A stretch of DNA of 64,000 nt, taken from assembly GCA_004299095.1 (NCBI GenBank), contig SCQQ01000094.1, positions 30,461 to 94,460 on the forward strand. Direction: 5' to 3'. The notes under the pieces were generated by a model. That model did not search any database and was not told the DNA's origin. It saw only the letters and a program-made list of their open reading frames with translations. This DNA comes from Burkholderiaceae bacterium (GTDB taxonomy: Bacteria > Pseudomonadota > Gammaproteobacteria > Burkholderiales > Burkholderiaceae_C). Positions 1 to 9,220 of this stretch are shown piece by piece. Position 1 is the first letter of the stretch. Each line of letters opens with the position of its first letter. Position numbers and translations under genes: made by a program.

Positions 1-386
1 CCCATCCAACGCGCCCGGTCGACGTTGTCCCGGTCGTTCGCCCCAATAGGCGTCACAGCGCGGGATTTCGTCAAGCACGACTATTCCGGTGGCGGGTCGC
101 TGTGTAAATTCCCCGGATAGGTACTGGCTTGGGATTACCCAAAATGGGGATGTAGCTGCACGTGGCAAAGTGCTATAACCACGGCGCGCGTAGTGGCTAT
201 TAGCCACGCCGATAACTACTGAGGGAGTCACCGGAAATGGGTACCTTGCCGCCATATCTCGCTTTGTAAAGCGTTTACTTTTGCGCGCACCCATCGGTTT
301 TCTCGCGTGTCGGGTGAATCGAGATTTCCCGACGAGATGACCGGTCACGGTGCGATCGAGGGCGTAGTTTGATCGAAAGGGCTGCC
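1..386. promoter_or_regulatory. Intergenic stretch with two short perfect inverted repeats
   Basis: I see no convincing gene here. Two symmetrical sites stand out upstream of the response regulator. GTGGCTA/TAGCCAC at 193-207 has 7-bp arms around one base, and GTAAA/TTTAC at 266-278 has arms around GCG. They could be binding sites for the downstream LuxR-type regulator or another dimeric protein; this is inference. No clear sigma-70 pair was identified. Confidence 0.4.
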
Positions 387-1184
387 ATGAAGCCCACCGA
401 AAGAGCAATAACGAGAGTCACCTCACCAGCGCACAAGCCATCGAGCGCAAGCGCCCCTGCAGCGCGGAACGGACCTTCCGACCATTGGGCGCCATTCCTG
501 GTGGGGCAACCAGAGAATCCGGTTCGCGTCCTGTTGGTCGCGGACGATCCGCACATGCGCGAGACCATCGCGCACGAGCTGGCGCAAGACGTGCGCATTC
601 GCGTGGTCGCGGTGGCCCGATCGGCGCACGAAGGCAAACGCAGCATCGCGACGATCGACTTCGACGTGATGCTGACCGACCTGAAGTTGCGCGACGGCTC
701 TGGCTACGAGCTGCTCGAGTCGATGAAGCGCATCCAGCCTGCCGCCGAAGCGGTGGTCGTGTCCGTGATGGAGGACGACGAATCGGCGTTGCACGCTTTT
801 GCGCTTGGGGCCAGCGGCTACCTGATCAAGAGCTCCTGGTTCGGCAATTTCGTCGATGCGATCTTGCAGGTGGTGAATGGTGGCGCAGCCGTCACGCCCA
901 CCGTGACGCGCCGGCTGCTCAAACGCCTGAACGGCGGCACGGGCCAGGCCGCCACGCCGGCACAACAATCCCAGTCGGATTCCAGCGAGCGATTGTCACC
1001 GCGTGAGCGCGAGGTCCTGCGGCTGGTGTCCATCGGCTACACCAGTTGCGAAATCGGCAAGCGACTTTTCATCAGCAACGAAACCGTCAACGCGCACCTC
1101 AAGCACGCCTTCCGCAAGCTGGGCGCGCGCACCCGCGCGCAGGCGGTCGCGTCGGCCACAGCCAAGGGGCTGCTGTTCGAATGA
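387..1184 (+). CDS. LuxR/NarL-family two-component response regulator
   Basis: A 265-residue protein with a receiver domain (about residues 46-165) and a C-terminal LuxR helix-turn-helix (about 203-262, beginning LSPREREVLRL). The receiver keeps the acidic pair D53/D54, phospho-acceptor D98, S126 and K148, so it should be phosphorylated by a histidine kinase and bind DNA as a dimer. An unusual 45-residue Ser/Ala/Pro-rich extension precedes the receiver. I chose the ATG at 387, which has GAAAGG just upstream, over an in-frame TTG at 369. No kinase gene is adjacent downstream; the left side is cut by the window. A CTCACG/CGTGAG hairpin at 1314-1328 lies downstream but has no T-run. Target genes cannot be told from sequence. 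Confidence 0.85.
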   Translation: MKPTERAITRVTSPAHKPSSASAPAARNGPSDHWAPFLVGQPENPVRVLLVADDPHMRETIAHELAQDVRIRVVAVARSAHEGKRSIATIDFDVMLTDLKLRDGSGYELLESMKRIQPAAEAVVVSVMEDDESALHAFALGASGYLIKSSWFGNFVDAILQVVNGGAAVTPTVTRRLLKRLNGGTGQAATPAQQSQSDSSERLSPREREVLRLVSIGYTSCEIGKRLFISNETVNAHLKHAFRKLGARTRAQAVASATAKGLLFE

Positions 1185-1462
1185 CCGACGCAGGACGTTG
1201 ACACGAGCCTCACCACGGCATTCCGGTCCCGAGCACCCCTTTTTTGCATGCACCCGTCACCGGATTCCGTCGACGGTTTGACCGCCCGGCGGCCGCGTGC
1301 AGGCGCCCACCGTCTCACGTGTCGTGAGCGTGACGGACAAATGGCGCGCGATCCGACCGCATCAGCCAGATAGCCCCGAAGCAACGGATGGAAACATGTC
1401 CAGACCGCGGCAATCCGCGCCAGTCATGCACCGGCCTGGCGCGAAGACCCCAGGCGGGTCGG

Positions 1463-1729
1463 TCAGCTTTCCGGTTGTTGTGCGCTTGCAGGCGCCTGCT
1501 CTGCGGGGGGCGCCGCGGCTTCGGCGGCCACCGCTTTGATCTTGCTGGCCAAGAGCCCCTTGGGCCCCTCGCTCACTTCGTAGCTGACGTGAGCGCCTTC
1601 TTTCAACGTCCTGAAGCCATCCATGTCGATGGCCGAAAAATGAGCGAACACATCGGGCCCGCCCTGGTCCGGTTCAATGAAGCCAAAGCCCTTCTGATCA
1701 TTGAACCACTTCACCCGTCCGCTTGGCAT
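1463..1729 (-). CDS. Cold-shock-domain protein (CspA family)
   Basis: An 88-residue single-stranded nucleic-acid-binding protein. The first 67 residues form a five-stranded cold-shock OB fold with the RNA-binding motifs KGFGFIE and VFAHFSAI. They are followed by a low-complexity Ala/Pro/Glu/Gln tail, a common addition in betaproteobacterial Csp proteins. It probably acts as an RNA chaperone in the cytoplasm. The start MPSGRVKWF is set by a strong AAAGGAGG about 6 bases upstream; a longer in-frame start at 1783 would add a non-homologous leader. It is divergent from clpS, and a Csp gene next to clpS-clpA is a common proteobacterial arrangement (cspD-clpS-clpA). Confidence 0.92.
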   Translation of the reverse strand: MPSGRVKWFNDQKGFGFIEPDQGGPDVFAHFSAIDMDGFRTLKEGAHVSYEVSEGPKGLLASKIKAVAAEAAAPPAEQAPASAQQPES

Positions 1730-1968
1730 TCTGACCTCCTTTGCCAGCAACTTCACTGGGTGTTTCAGTGTGGGCAAGCGCACCGGCGGTTGTCAATGCT
1801 GATAAATCCCTAGGTCGGGCGCGGCAGTGTCCATGCCCTGGGCCAGCCGCCCGCTCCGAGCCTCGCGATGGGCGTTTCCACGACTCGCCGAACCCGACGG
1901 AACTCCCGCGTCGCAGCGCCCATCAGAGGGCCGAGCGCGCGTTTGCGGCCTCGCTAGAATCAATTTCC

Positions 1969-2337
1969 ATGGCAACATCCCAACCTGTCAACCCTGCGGC
2001 GCCGCTGTTGCCAGCGATCCCGGACCGGCCGTTCGAGGGCAGCAGCGAGGCGGTGCTGGAGCGCGTGCCGCAAAAGGTGAAGCCGCCCCACATGTACCGC
2101 GTGGTGCTGCTGAACGACGACTACACGCCGATGGAATTCGTCGTGGTCGTGATCCAGGAGTTCTTCCACAAGGACCGCGAAACCGCGACCCAAATCATGT
2201 TGAAAATTCACTTGCACGGCAAGGGCGTGTGCGGCGTTTACACCGCCGACATCGCGGCGACCAAGGTCGAGCAAGTACACCGCGCCGCGCACGAGGCGGG
2301 CCATCCGCTGCAGTGCGTGAGCGAGCCGGTGGATTGA
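1969..2337 (+). CDS. clpS: ATP-dependent Clp protease adaptor ClpS
   Basis: A 122-residue adaptor that delivers N-degron substrates to ClpAP. The core after residue 40 carries the binding-pocket signature [12 protein letters not shown], then a conserved ClpA-contact region with [12 protein letters not shown]. The N-terminal 35 residues are a flexible, Pro-rich arm, as expected for ClpS. The start is the ATG at 1969, because the open frame upstream codes for unrelated sequence. A TAGAAT hexamer at 1953-1958 could be a -10 box giving a very short leader. clpA follows after 127 bp in the same direction, so the pair probably works and is expressed together. Confidence 0.95.
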   Translation: MATSQPVNPAAPLLPAIPDRPFEGSSEAVLERVPQKVKPPHMYRVVLLNDDYTPMEFVVVVIQEFFHKDRETATQIMLKIHLHGKGVCGVYTADIAATKVEQVHRAAHEAGHPLQCVSEPVD

Positions 2338-2464
2338 TCGCGCAGACAAAAGCGAAACGCCGTCTGCGCCCCGTATTGAATAGCACCCGCAACAGCCTCA
2401 GCTACTACCCCGGAAATGGCCGATTTGGCGTAAGCTCAAGTCAGACACCAAGGAAACACACCCC

Positions 2465-4798
2465 ATGATTGCGCAGGAACTGGAAGTCAGCCTCCACATG
2501 GCCTTTGTCGAGGCCCGGCAGCAGCGCCATGAATTCATCACGGTCGAGCACCTGTTGCTGGCGCTGCTCGACAACCCGAGCGCGGCCGAAGTGCTGCGCG
2601 CGTGTGCCGCCAACATCGACGAGTTGCGGCAGGCCCTCAGCACCTTCATCAAGGACAACACGCCGCAGGTCGAGGGCACCGACGAAGTCGACACGCAACC
2701 CACGCTCGGCTTCCAGCGCGTGATCCAGCGCGCCATCATGCACGTGCAATCCACCGGCAACGGCAAGAAAGAAGTGACCGGCGCCAACGTGCTGGTCGCC
2801 ATCTTTGGCGAGAAGGATTCGCACGCGGTGTACTACCTGCACCAGCAGGGCGTGACGCGCCTCGACGTGGTCAACTTCATCGCGCACGGCATTCGCAAGA
2901 CCGATTCCGCCAATGCCGGCGAACGCGGCGAAGGCCAATCAGATGGCGGTGCCGCGGAAGCTGAAGAGAGCAGCGGCAAAAGCGAAAAGCAAACGCCGCT
3001 CGAGCAATTTACCGTCAACCTGAACCAGCAGGCCAAGGACGGCAAGATCGACCCGCTCATCGGCCGCGACTACGAGGTCGAGCGCGCCATCCAGATCCTG
3101 TGCCGGCGGCGCAAGAACAACCCGCTCCTGGTGGGCGAAGCCGGCGTCGGCAAAACGGCGATCGCGGAAGGCTTGGCGTGGCGCGTGACGCAAGGCACGG
3201 TACCCGACGTCTTGTCCGAAGCCACCGTGTATGCGCTGGACATGGGCGCGCTGCTGGCCGGCACCAAATACCGCGGCGACTTCGAACAGCGCTTGAAAGG
3301 CGTGCTGAAAGGTTTGGAGGAAAAACCCAACGCCGTTCTCTTCATCGACGAAATCCACACGCTGATTGGCGCGGGTGCCGCCTCGGGCGGCACGCTGGAC
3401 GCGTCCAATCTGCTGAAACCGGCACTCTCCAACGGCCGCCTGAAATGCATCGGCGCGACCACGTTCACCGAGTACCGCGGCATTTTCGAGAAAGACGCTG
3501 CGCTATCGCGGCGTTTCCAGAAAATCGACGTGGTGGAGCCAACGGTGGCGGAAACCGTGGACATCCTGAATGGCCTGAAAAGCCGCTTCGAGGAACACCA
3601 CAGCGTCAAGTACGAACCCGATGCGCTGCAGGCGGCGGCTGAACTCAGCAACCGCTACATCAATGACCGCCACCTGCCCGACAAGGCCATCGACGTGATC
3701 GACGAGGCCGGCGCGGCGCAACGCATCGCCAAGGCCGACATGCGCAAGGCCACCATCGGCAAGCACGAGATCGAGGAAATCATCGCCAAGATCGCGCGCA
3801 TACCGCCGGCCAGTGTGAGCGACGACGACCGCGGCAAACTGAAAACGCTGGAACGCGACCTGAAAAGCGTGGTGTTCGGCCAAGACCATGCACTTGAAGT
3901 GCTCTCGTCGGCCGTCAAGATGGCGCGCTCGGGGTTGGGCAAGACCGACAAGCCCATCGGTTCGTTCCTGTTTTCCGGGCCCACGGGCGTGGGCAAGACC
4001 GAAGCGGCCAAGCAACTGGCCTACATCATGGGCGTGGAGCTGATCCGCTTCGACATGTCGGAGTACATGGAACGTCACGCGGTGAGTCGCCTGATCGGCG
4101 CGCCTCCGGGTTACGTCGGCTTCGACCAAGGCGGCCTGCTGACCGAGGCCGTCACCAAAAAGCCGCACTGCGTGCTGCTGCTGGACGAAATCGAAAAAGC
4201 ACACCCCGACATCTTCAACGTGCTGCTGCAGGTCATGGACCACGGCACGCTCACCGACAACAACGGGCGCAAGGCCGACTTCCGCAACGTCATCATCATC
4301 ATGACGACCAACGCGGGCGCCGACACCATGAACAAGGCCGCGATCGGTTTTACCAACGCGCGCCAGGCGGGCGACGAAATGGTCGACATCAAGCGCCTGT
4401 TCTCGCCCGAGTTCCGCAACCGGCTGGACGCCATCGTGAGCTTCAAGGCGCTGGACGAGCAGGTCATCCTGCGCGTGGTCGACAAATTCCTGCTGCAGCT
4501 CGAGCAGCAACTGGCCGAGAAGAAAGTGGATGTCACGTTCACCGACACGCTGCGCAAATACTTGGCCAAAAAAGGCTTCGACCCGCTCATGGGCGCGCGG
4601 CCGATGCAGCGGCTGATCCAGGACACGATCCGCAAGGCGCTGGCCGACGAGCTGCTTTTTGGTCGCCTGACCGAAGGGGGTCACGTGACCGTCGACTTGG
4701 ACGACAGGGATGAAGTGCGGCTCGAAATCACGCCGCTGCCGCCATCGGGGACGCCGGGTGCCGAACCGGCGTCGTCGGAAGAAATCGCGACGAACTGA
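2465..4798 (+). CDS. clpA: ATP-dependent Clp protease ATP-binding subunit ClpA
   Basis: A 777-residue Hsp100 unfoldase, close to the normal ClpA length. An N-terminal double Clp-repeat domain (about 1-145) binds ClpS. The first AAA+ module has Walker A GEAGVGKT at 224-231, and the second has GPTGVGKT at 505-512. An IGF tripeptide in the second module (AAIGFTNAR) is the loop that docks on ClpP. It lacks the long coiled-coil middle domain of ClpB, which supports the ClpA call. AAGGAA lies about 12 bases before the ATG. A strong terminator follows at 4816-4845. clpP is not in the window. Confidence 0.97.
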   Translation: MIAQELEVSLHMAFVEARQQRHEFITVEHLLLALLDNPSAAEVLRACAANIDELRQALSTFIKDNTPQVEGTDEVDTQPTLGFQRVIQRAIMHVQSTGNGKKEVTGANVLVAIFGEKDSHAVYYLHQQGVTRLDVVNFIAHGIRKTDSANAGERGEGQSDGGAAEAEESSGKSEKQTPLEQFTVNLNQQAKDGKIDPLIGRDYEVERAIQILCRRRKNNPLLVGEAGVGKTAIAEGLAWRVTQGTVPDVLSEATVYALDMGALLAGTKYRGDFEQRLKGVLKGLEEKPNAVLFIDEIHTLIGAGAASGGTLDASNLLKPALSNGRLKCIGATTFTEYRGIFEKDAALSRRFQKIDVVEPTVAETVDILNGLKSRFEEHHSVKYEPDALQAAAELSNRYINDRHLPDKAIDVIDEAGAAQRIAKADMRKATIGKHEIEEIIAKIARIPPASVSDDDRGKLKTLERDLKSVVFGQDHALEVLSSAVKMARSGLGKTDKPIGSFLFSGPTGVGKTEAAKQLAYIMGVELIRFDMSEYMERHAVSRLIGAPPGYVGFDQGGLLTEAVTKKPHCVLLLDEIEKAHPDIFNVLLQVMDHGTLTDNNGRKADFRNVIIIMTTNAGADTMNKAAIGFTNARQAGDEMVDIKRLFSPEFRNRLDAIVSFKALDEQVILRVVDKFLLQLEQQLAEKKVDVTFTDTLRKYLAKKGFDPLMGARPMQRLIQDTIRKALADELLFGRLTEGGHVTVDLDDRDEVRLEITPLPPSGTPGAEPASSEEIATN

Positions 4799-4815
4799 GC
4801 TTTCACGCGAAACAT

Positions 4816-4845
4816 AAAAAAGCGATCCGGCCGGATCGCTTTTTG
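4816..4845. terminator. Bidirectional rho-independent terminator between clpA and sufT
   Basis: A perfect hairpin with arms AGCGATCCGG and CCGGATCGCT, flanked by AAAAA on the left and TTTTT on the right. It has a T-run on either strand, so it can end both the clpA transcript (+) and the suf operon transcript (-). Confidence 0.93.
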
Positions 4846-4892
4846 TTTCCGCGCGCCACGTCAACCTGCCGTGGCGCGCATGCACGGAGCCA

Positions 4893-5444
4893 TCAAAGCC
4901 CGAGCATCAATTCGGCCTCTTCCGACATCATCTCGCGCGTCCACGGCGGATCGAACACCACTTCGACGTCGATTTTCTCGACGCGCGGCAAGCGCCCCAG
5001 CTTCTGCTTGACTTCGTTGGCAATCGCTTCGCCCATGCCGCAACCGGGCGCGGTCAAAGTCATCTTGATGGAGATCCAGATCTTGCCGTCTTGCAGCGGC
5101 ATGACATCGCAGACGTACACCAGCCCCAGATCGACGATGTCGACCGGAATCTCCGGGTCGTAGCAGGTCTTGAGCGTTTCCCACACCAGCTCGCGGATTT
5201 CGTCGTCGCTGGCATCTTCGGACACGTTCTGGCCGGGGTGCTCGGGCACACCCTTGCCGATGGCGTCGGCATCCTCGCCCTTCAGGCGCACCAGCCGGCC
5301 CTCGACGTAGAGCGTGAAGCTGGAGCCCAGCGCCTGCGTGATCTCGACCATGGTCCCTTCAGGCAACACGAACTGGTGCCCTTCCGGGATGATTTCCACC
5401 GTCACCTGGCGTCGCACCAGGGCCGGTTCACGATTCGGGGTCAC
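4893..5444 (-). CDS. sufT: SUF system Fe-S cluster assembly protein SufT
   Basis: A 183-residue protein. Its C-terminal MIP18/DUF59 domain (about 85-175) has TCYDPEIPVDIVDLGLVY and the conserved cysteine in TAPGCGMG; an N-terminal about 80-residue extension is typical of the SufT family. DUF59 proteins help deliver or mature Fe-S clusters. It is the last gene of the suf operon, three bases after sufU, and the operon is closed by the shared terminator at 4816-4845. The PaaD-like phenylacetate family also has DUF59, but the context fixes the SufT assignment. Confidence 0.92.
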   Translation of the reverse strand: MTPNREPALVRRQVTVEIIPEGHQFVLPEGTMVEITQALGSSFTLYVEGRLVRLKGEDADAIGKGVPEHPGQNVSEDASDDEIRELVWETLKTCYDPEIPVDIVDLGLVYVCDVMPLQDGKIWISIKMTLTAPGCGMGEAIANEVKQKLGRLPRVEKIDVEVVFDPPWTREMMSEEAELMLGL

Positions 5445-5447
5445 GAT

Positions 5448-5924
5448 CTATCCTTTCGATCCATTCGATTGTTCGGTCGAGGTCTCGGACGCGCCGCCGG
5501 GCCTGTCGTTCAACGCATGCGCCAGCGCGTGCCAGCCGAGCAACGCGCACTTGATGCGGCTCGGGTAACGCTGCACCGCGGCCAAGCTGACCAGCTTGCC
5601 GAGTTCCTCCTCGTCGCCCTCTTCCTCGCCGGTCATGAGCGCGCGGAAGTGCCCTTGCAGCTCCAGTGCGTCGGTCACCGTGGCACCGCGCACTGCTTCG
5701 GTCATGAGCGAGGCCGAGGCAATGCAGATCGCGCAACCCACGCCGTGGAAGCGGATGTCGGCGATCTTGCCGTCCTCGACATCAAGCTGGACGCCGATAT
5801 CGTCGCCGCACGACGGATTGCGGCCGCGCGCCTGATTGGTGAAATGCGCAAGCTCGCCAAAATTGCGCGGCGAGCGCTTGTGCTCAACCACGATTTCCTG
5901 ATACAGGTCGACGTCGGCGTTCAT
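5448..5924 (-). CDS. sufU: SufU, zinc-dependent sulfur transfer / scaffold protein
   Basis: A 158-residue IscU-fold protein. The ligand set C39, D41, C64 and C126 matches the Zn-binding SufU type that accepts persulfide from SufS, and the region between residues 95 and 108 carries an acidic insertion (EEEGDEEE), as in SufU rather than IscU. The C-terminal 20 residues are low-complexity Ser/Thr/Gly. Its start overlaps the sufS stop by four bases, suggesting translational coupling. Confidence 0.93.
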   Translation of the reverse strand: MNADVDLYQEIVVEHKRSPRNFGELAHFTNQARGRNPSCGDDIGVQLDVEDGKIADIRFHGVGCAICIASASLMTEAVRGATVTDALELQGHFRALMTGEEEGDEEELGKLVSLAAVQRYPSRIKCALLGWHALAHALNDRPGGASETSTEQSNGSKG

Positions 5925-7177
5925 CTAAGCACCTTGATGGCGCGCGCCACGCCGGCCACCAACTGGTCGATCTGGTCGTGCGTGTTGTAGACCGCAAACG
6001 ACGCGCGCGTGGTGGAGCCCACGCCCAGGCATTCGAGCAGCGGCTGCGCGCAATGATGGCCCGTGCGCACCGCCACACCTTTCTCATCCAGAAACGTGCC
6101 GATGTCATGCGGATGTACGCCGTCGACCACGAAGGAAACGATCGCCTCCGCGTCGCTGTTCTCGGGCACGAACACGCGCACGCCGTCCATTTTCTGCAGC
6201 GCCGCCACCGCTTGCGCGCGCAGCGCGGCGAGATGAGTTGCCAGGGCCTGGCGATCCAGGTTCATCATGAAAGTCGCTGCGGCCGACATGCCGATGGTGC
6301 CGCCGACGTTGGGTGTGCCGCCTTCAAGGCGCGCTGGAATGTCGTTGAAAGCGGCGTCGTCGAACGTGACCCAATCGACCATATCGCCGCCAAAGCGCAG
6401 CGGCGACAGGCGTTCGAGCAAGGACCGGCGCCCGACCAGGCCCCCCATCCCCATGGGGCCGTACATCTTGTGCGCCGAAAACGCGAGAAAGTCACAACCC
6501 CAGTCTTCGACATCCACCTTGCCGTGTCCCACGGCCTGCGCCGCGTCGACCACCGTCATGGCGCCCGCACCCGCTGCCAGGCGCAGCATCTCCTTGAGCG
6601 GCGGGCAATAGCCGGTGGCGTTGGCGCACGCCGTGATCGAGAACACGCGCGTTTTCGACGACAGCATCTTGCGCAAATCGTCCGCGTGCAAGCGCCCTTG
6701 GTCGTCGGGTTTGACGATGCGCAGCACCGCGCCGGTACGCCGCGCGGCTTGCTGCCAAGGGATCAGGTTGGCGTGGTGCTCCAGGCCGCTCACGACGATT
6801 TCGTCGCCGGCACGCAGCAAGGGCTCGCCAGAAATGGCAAACGTCATGCCTTGCGCCAGCATGTTGAGCGCATCGGTGGTACCCGAAGTGAAGATCAGCT
6901 CGTGCATCTTCGGCACCTGCAGGAACTTCTTCACGTTGGCGCGTGCGGCCTCGAAATCGTCAGTCGCGCGCTGACTCAGCGTATGAACACCGCGGTGGAT
7001 ATTGGCGCGATCATGCTGCTCGAACTGGCTCATGGCCGTAATAACCGAGCGCGGCACCTGCGTGGTGGCCGCGTTGTCGAGGTAAGCCAGCGCAACCCCG
7101 TTCACCCTCTGGTTCAGGATGGGAAACTGGGCCGCGATGTCTTCGATATTGAGCGCGCTATCAATCACTTCGGTCAT
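5921..7177 (-). CDS. sufS: Cysteine desulfurase SufS
   Basis: A 418-residue class V PLP-dependent aminotransferase-fold enzyme that turns cysteine into alanine plus an enzyme-bound persulfide for Fe-S assembly. The PLP lysine is in FSAHKMYGP, and the catalytic cysteine is in RTGHHCAQPLLE near residue 368. DNAATTQVP near the N-terminus is typical of SufS/CsdA. I chose MTEVIDS at 7177 over a longer GC-rich upstream extension. It lies 10 bases after sufD and overlaps sufU, so it is inside one operon. Confidence 0.95.
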   Translation of the reverse strand: MTEVIDSALNIEDIAAQFPILNQRVNGVALAYLDNAATTQVPRSVITAMSQFEQHDRANIHRGVHTLSQRATDDFEAARANVKKFLQVPKMHELIFTSGTTDALNMLAQGMTFAISGEPLLRAGDEIVVSGLEHHANLIPWQQAARRTGAVLRIVKPDDQGRLHADDLRKMLSSKTRVFSITACANATGYCPPLKEMLRLAAGAGAMTVVDAAQAVGHGKVDVEDWGCDFLAFSAHKMYGPMGMGGLVGRRSLLERLSPLRFGGDMVDWVTFDDAAFNDIPARLEGGTPNVGGTIGMSAAATFMMNLDRQALATHLAALRAQAVAALQKMDGVRVFVPENSDAEAIVSFVVDGVHPHDIGTFLDEKGVAVRTGHHCAQPLLECLGVGSTTRASFAVYNTHDQIDQLVAGVARAIKVLR

Positions 7178-7187
7178 GTGCAAACCC

Positions 7188-8384
7188 TCATTTGGCGACG
7201 TCGAGGTAAGCCGCAACCGTCGCCTCAAGCCGCCCGGCGACCCCCAGCGACTCAATCAGATCGGCGTCGCCCAAGCTGTGCGTGAGCAGCGCCGTCATCA
7301 GGCCCTTCACGATCAGCGCCCTGGCGGTACGTTCGTCCAATCCGCGCTGGCGCGCGTAGAACATGGCGTCCTCCGGCAAGGAACCCCAGGTGGCGCCATG
7401 AACCGCTTCCACGTTGTCGTGGCAAATCTCCAAGTGCGGCCGCAACACCAGCTTCGGGTTCCCGCCGGTCGGAATACCGCTCAGGCGCTGCCGCGCCCAC
7501 GCTTCATCCGACCCTTGGGCAATACGGCACATGGCGTTGATCACGCCACGTGCGCGCCCTTGCGCCAGCATCAGTGATTCGACCTCGCTGCACGTCTTGA
7601 TGTTCCGGTGAAATGCTTCGACCTGCTGATCGAGCACGTTGCCGGCCGCAAACAAGGCGCCACCGACGCGACCCGTGGATTCGGGCGCGCTCAAGTCAAG
7701 CTCGGTGCGCTGCAAGTGGTACTGCGCGCCACTCGCAATCAGCGCCTCTTCGTAACAGGCGCCCTGGCCGATCGACGCATAAATCAGGTGGGCAATCCGA
7801 TCGCCTGGTTGCGGCGCCACCACGCGCAAGTGCTGCAGCCGCGCGCCCGCGCCCAAGCGCGCATCGATGCGCAAGTTCTGCACGACCGCTTCGGCGTCGG
7901 CCGCACGCTCGTGCGTTTCCACCAGAACGCAATGCACGCCGGCCGCCACGTCGATGACCAGCGTGGGCGCCTCGAGCGCCGCTTGCGCGCTGCGGTGCAG
8001 AACCAGTTGCACCACGTCGCCCGTCCCCTGGCCCACGCGCAGGCGCAGTCCGCGCCGGCACACCGCCTGGTGCGCCCAGGCAAAGCGGTCGGCATCGCTC
8101 ATGTCGGGCTCTCGCGTCCCTTCGAACAGCGCGCGCCGCGCGTCGTCTTCGGTGGCATCCAGTCGCTCGATGTCGACGCGCCCCTGGACGCCGCTGCCCA
8201 GCGGCTCGATCGTCCAGCCATCGGTTGCCGCAAGCGCCCGTGCCGGCGACACGGCGCCGTCGCCGATCCAGACGTCGGCGGCCGGTGGCGCCACGTGGTG
8301 AAAGTATTCGGACCGCAGCGGAATCCAGCCTAGCGTCGCCAGGCGCTCGCGCGCGGTCAGCATGGCAGCTTGTGCATCGGCCAT
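7188..8384 (-). CDS. sufD: SUF complex subunit SufD
   Basis: A 398-residue paralogue of SufB that forms the SufBC2D scaffold. The C-terminal right-handed beta-helix core is recognisable, with the conserved stretch KLVLRPHLEICHDNVEAVHG including the histidine used in de novo cluster assembly. The N-terminal 150 residues are poorly conserved, as usual. It starts three bases after sufC. A GTG or later start is possible, but the ATG at 8384 fits the gene spacing. Confidence 0.92.
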   Translation of the reverse strand: MADAQAAMLTARERLATLGWIPLRSEYFHHVAPPAADVWIGDGAVSPARALAATDGWTIEPLGSGVQGRVDIERLDATEDDARRALFEGTREPDMSDADRFAWAHQAVCRRGLRLRVGQGTGDVVQLVLHRSAQAALEAPTLVIDVAAGVHCVLVETHERAADAEAVVQNLRIDARLGAGARLQHLRVVAPQPGDRIAHLIYASIGQGACYEEALIASGAQYHLQRTELDLSAPESTGRVGGALFAAGNVLDQQVEAFHRNIKTCSEVESLMLAQGRARGVINAMCRIAQGSDEAWARQRLSGIPTGGNPKLVLRPHLEICHDNVEAVHGATWGSLPEDAMFYARQRGLDERTARALIVKGLMTALLTHSLGDADLIESLGVAGRLEATVAAYLDVAK

Positions 8385-8387
8385 CGC

Positions 8388-9158
8388 TCACGCCTCCACG
8401 GCGGCGGCCAGATGCGCGTAACCGGTCTTGGCAATGCCGCGCGCCAATTCGATGTCGCCCGACTCGGCAATACGACCGCTTTCCATGCGATGGACGGCAT
8501 TCGGCTGGAGCGATTCGATCATCTGCAGATAGTGCGAAACGATCAGGAACGACATGCCCTCGCCACGCAACTTCTGCACCAGCGTGGTGACAGCGCGCAC
8601 CCCGTCGACGTCCAGCCCCGAGTCGATCTCGTCCAGGATCGCGAGCTTGGGATGCAGCAACGCCAGTTGCAGCAACTCGTTGCGCTTGCGCTCGCCGCCC
8701 GAAAAGCCATCGTTGACCGGACGCGCCAGCATCTTGGCCGGCAGCCCCAAATCCTTGGCCGTGGCGCGCGCGGTTTTCAGGAAATCGAAGCCGTCGAGCG
8801 GCTTTTCTCCGTGCGCCTGGCGCACCGCATTCATCGCCGTGCGAATGAACAACTGGTTCTTCACGCCGGGAATGTCGGGCGGCGCCTGGAACGACAAGAA
8901 AAGCCCCGCCTGCGCCCGGGCCTCGGGCACCAACGCGAGCAAGTCCTGGCCGCCGAACTGCGCGCTGCCGGACGTCACGTGGTAATGGGGATGCCCCGCG
9001 AGCGCGAGCCCGAGCGTGCTCTTGCCACTGCCGTTGGCGCCCATCAGGATGTGCAGCTCGCCCGCGGGCACCTCAAGCGTGACGCCCTGCAGCACGTCGT
9101 GCCCGGCCACTTCCACATGCAGATCGCTCACGTTCAGAAGCGTTTCAGATGAACTCAT
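8388..9158 (-). CDS. sufC: SUF complex ATPase SufC
   Basis: A 256-residue ABC-type ATPase that powers conformational change in SufBC2D. Walker A is GANGSGKS, the SufC-type signature is FSGGERKRNE, and Walker B is LAILDEIDSGLD. The start is the ATG at 9158, which gives the canonical MSSSETLLNVSDLHVEV N-terminus. It follows sufB by 62 bp, the largest gap in the operon. Confidence 0.96.
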   Translation of the reverse strand: MSSSETLLNVSDLHVEVAGHDVLQGVTLEVPAGELHILMGANGSGKSTLGLALAGHPHYHVTSGSAQFGGQDLLALVPEARAQAGLFLSFQAPPDIPGVKNQLFIRTAMNAVRQAHGEKPLDGFDFLKTARATAKDLGLPAKMLARPVNDGFSGGERKRNELLQLALLHPKLAILDEIDSGLDVDGVRAVTTLVQKLRGEGMSFLIVSHYLQMIESLQPNAVHRMESGRIAESGDIELARGIAKTGYAHLAAAVEA

Positions 9159-9220
9159 GAATTTCCTTGTTCTCGCTACTTTCCCAGTCCCAAGACCCAC
9201 GTCTCTATGGCAGCCGGCGC

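Noticed and set aside
3503..4885. 460-codon minus-strand open frame across clpA
   Set aside because: Shadow of clpA; no ribosome site, no domain, and it runs through the clpA terminator.
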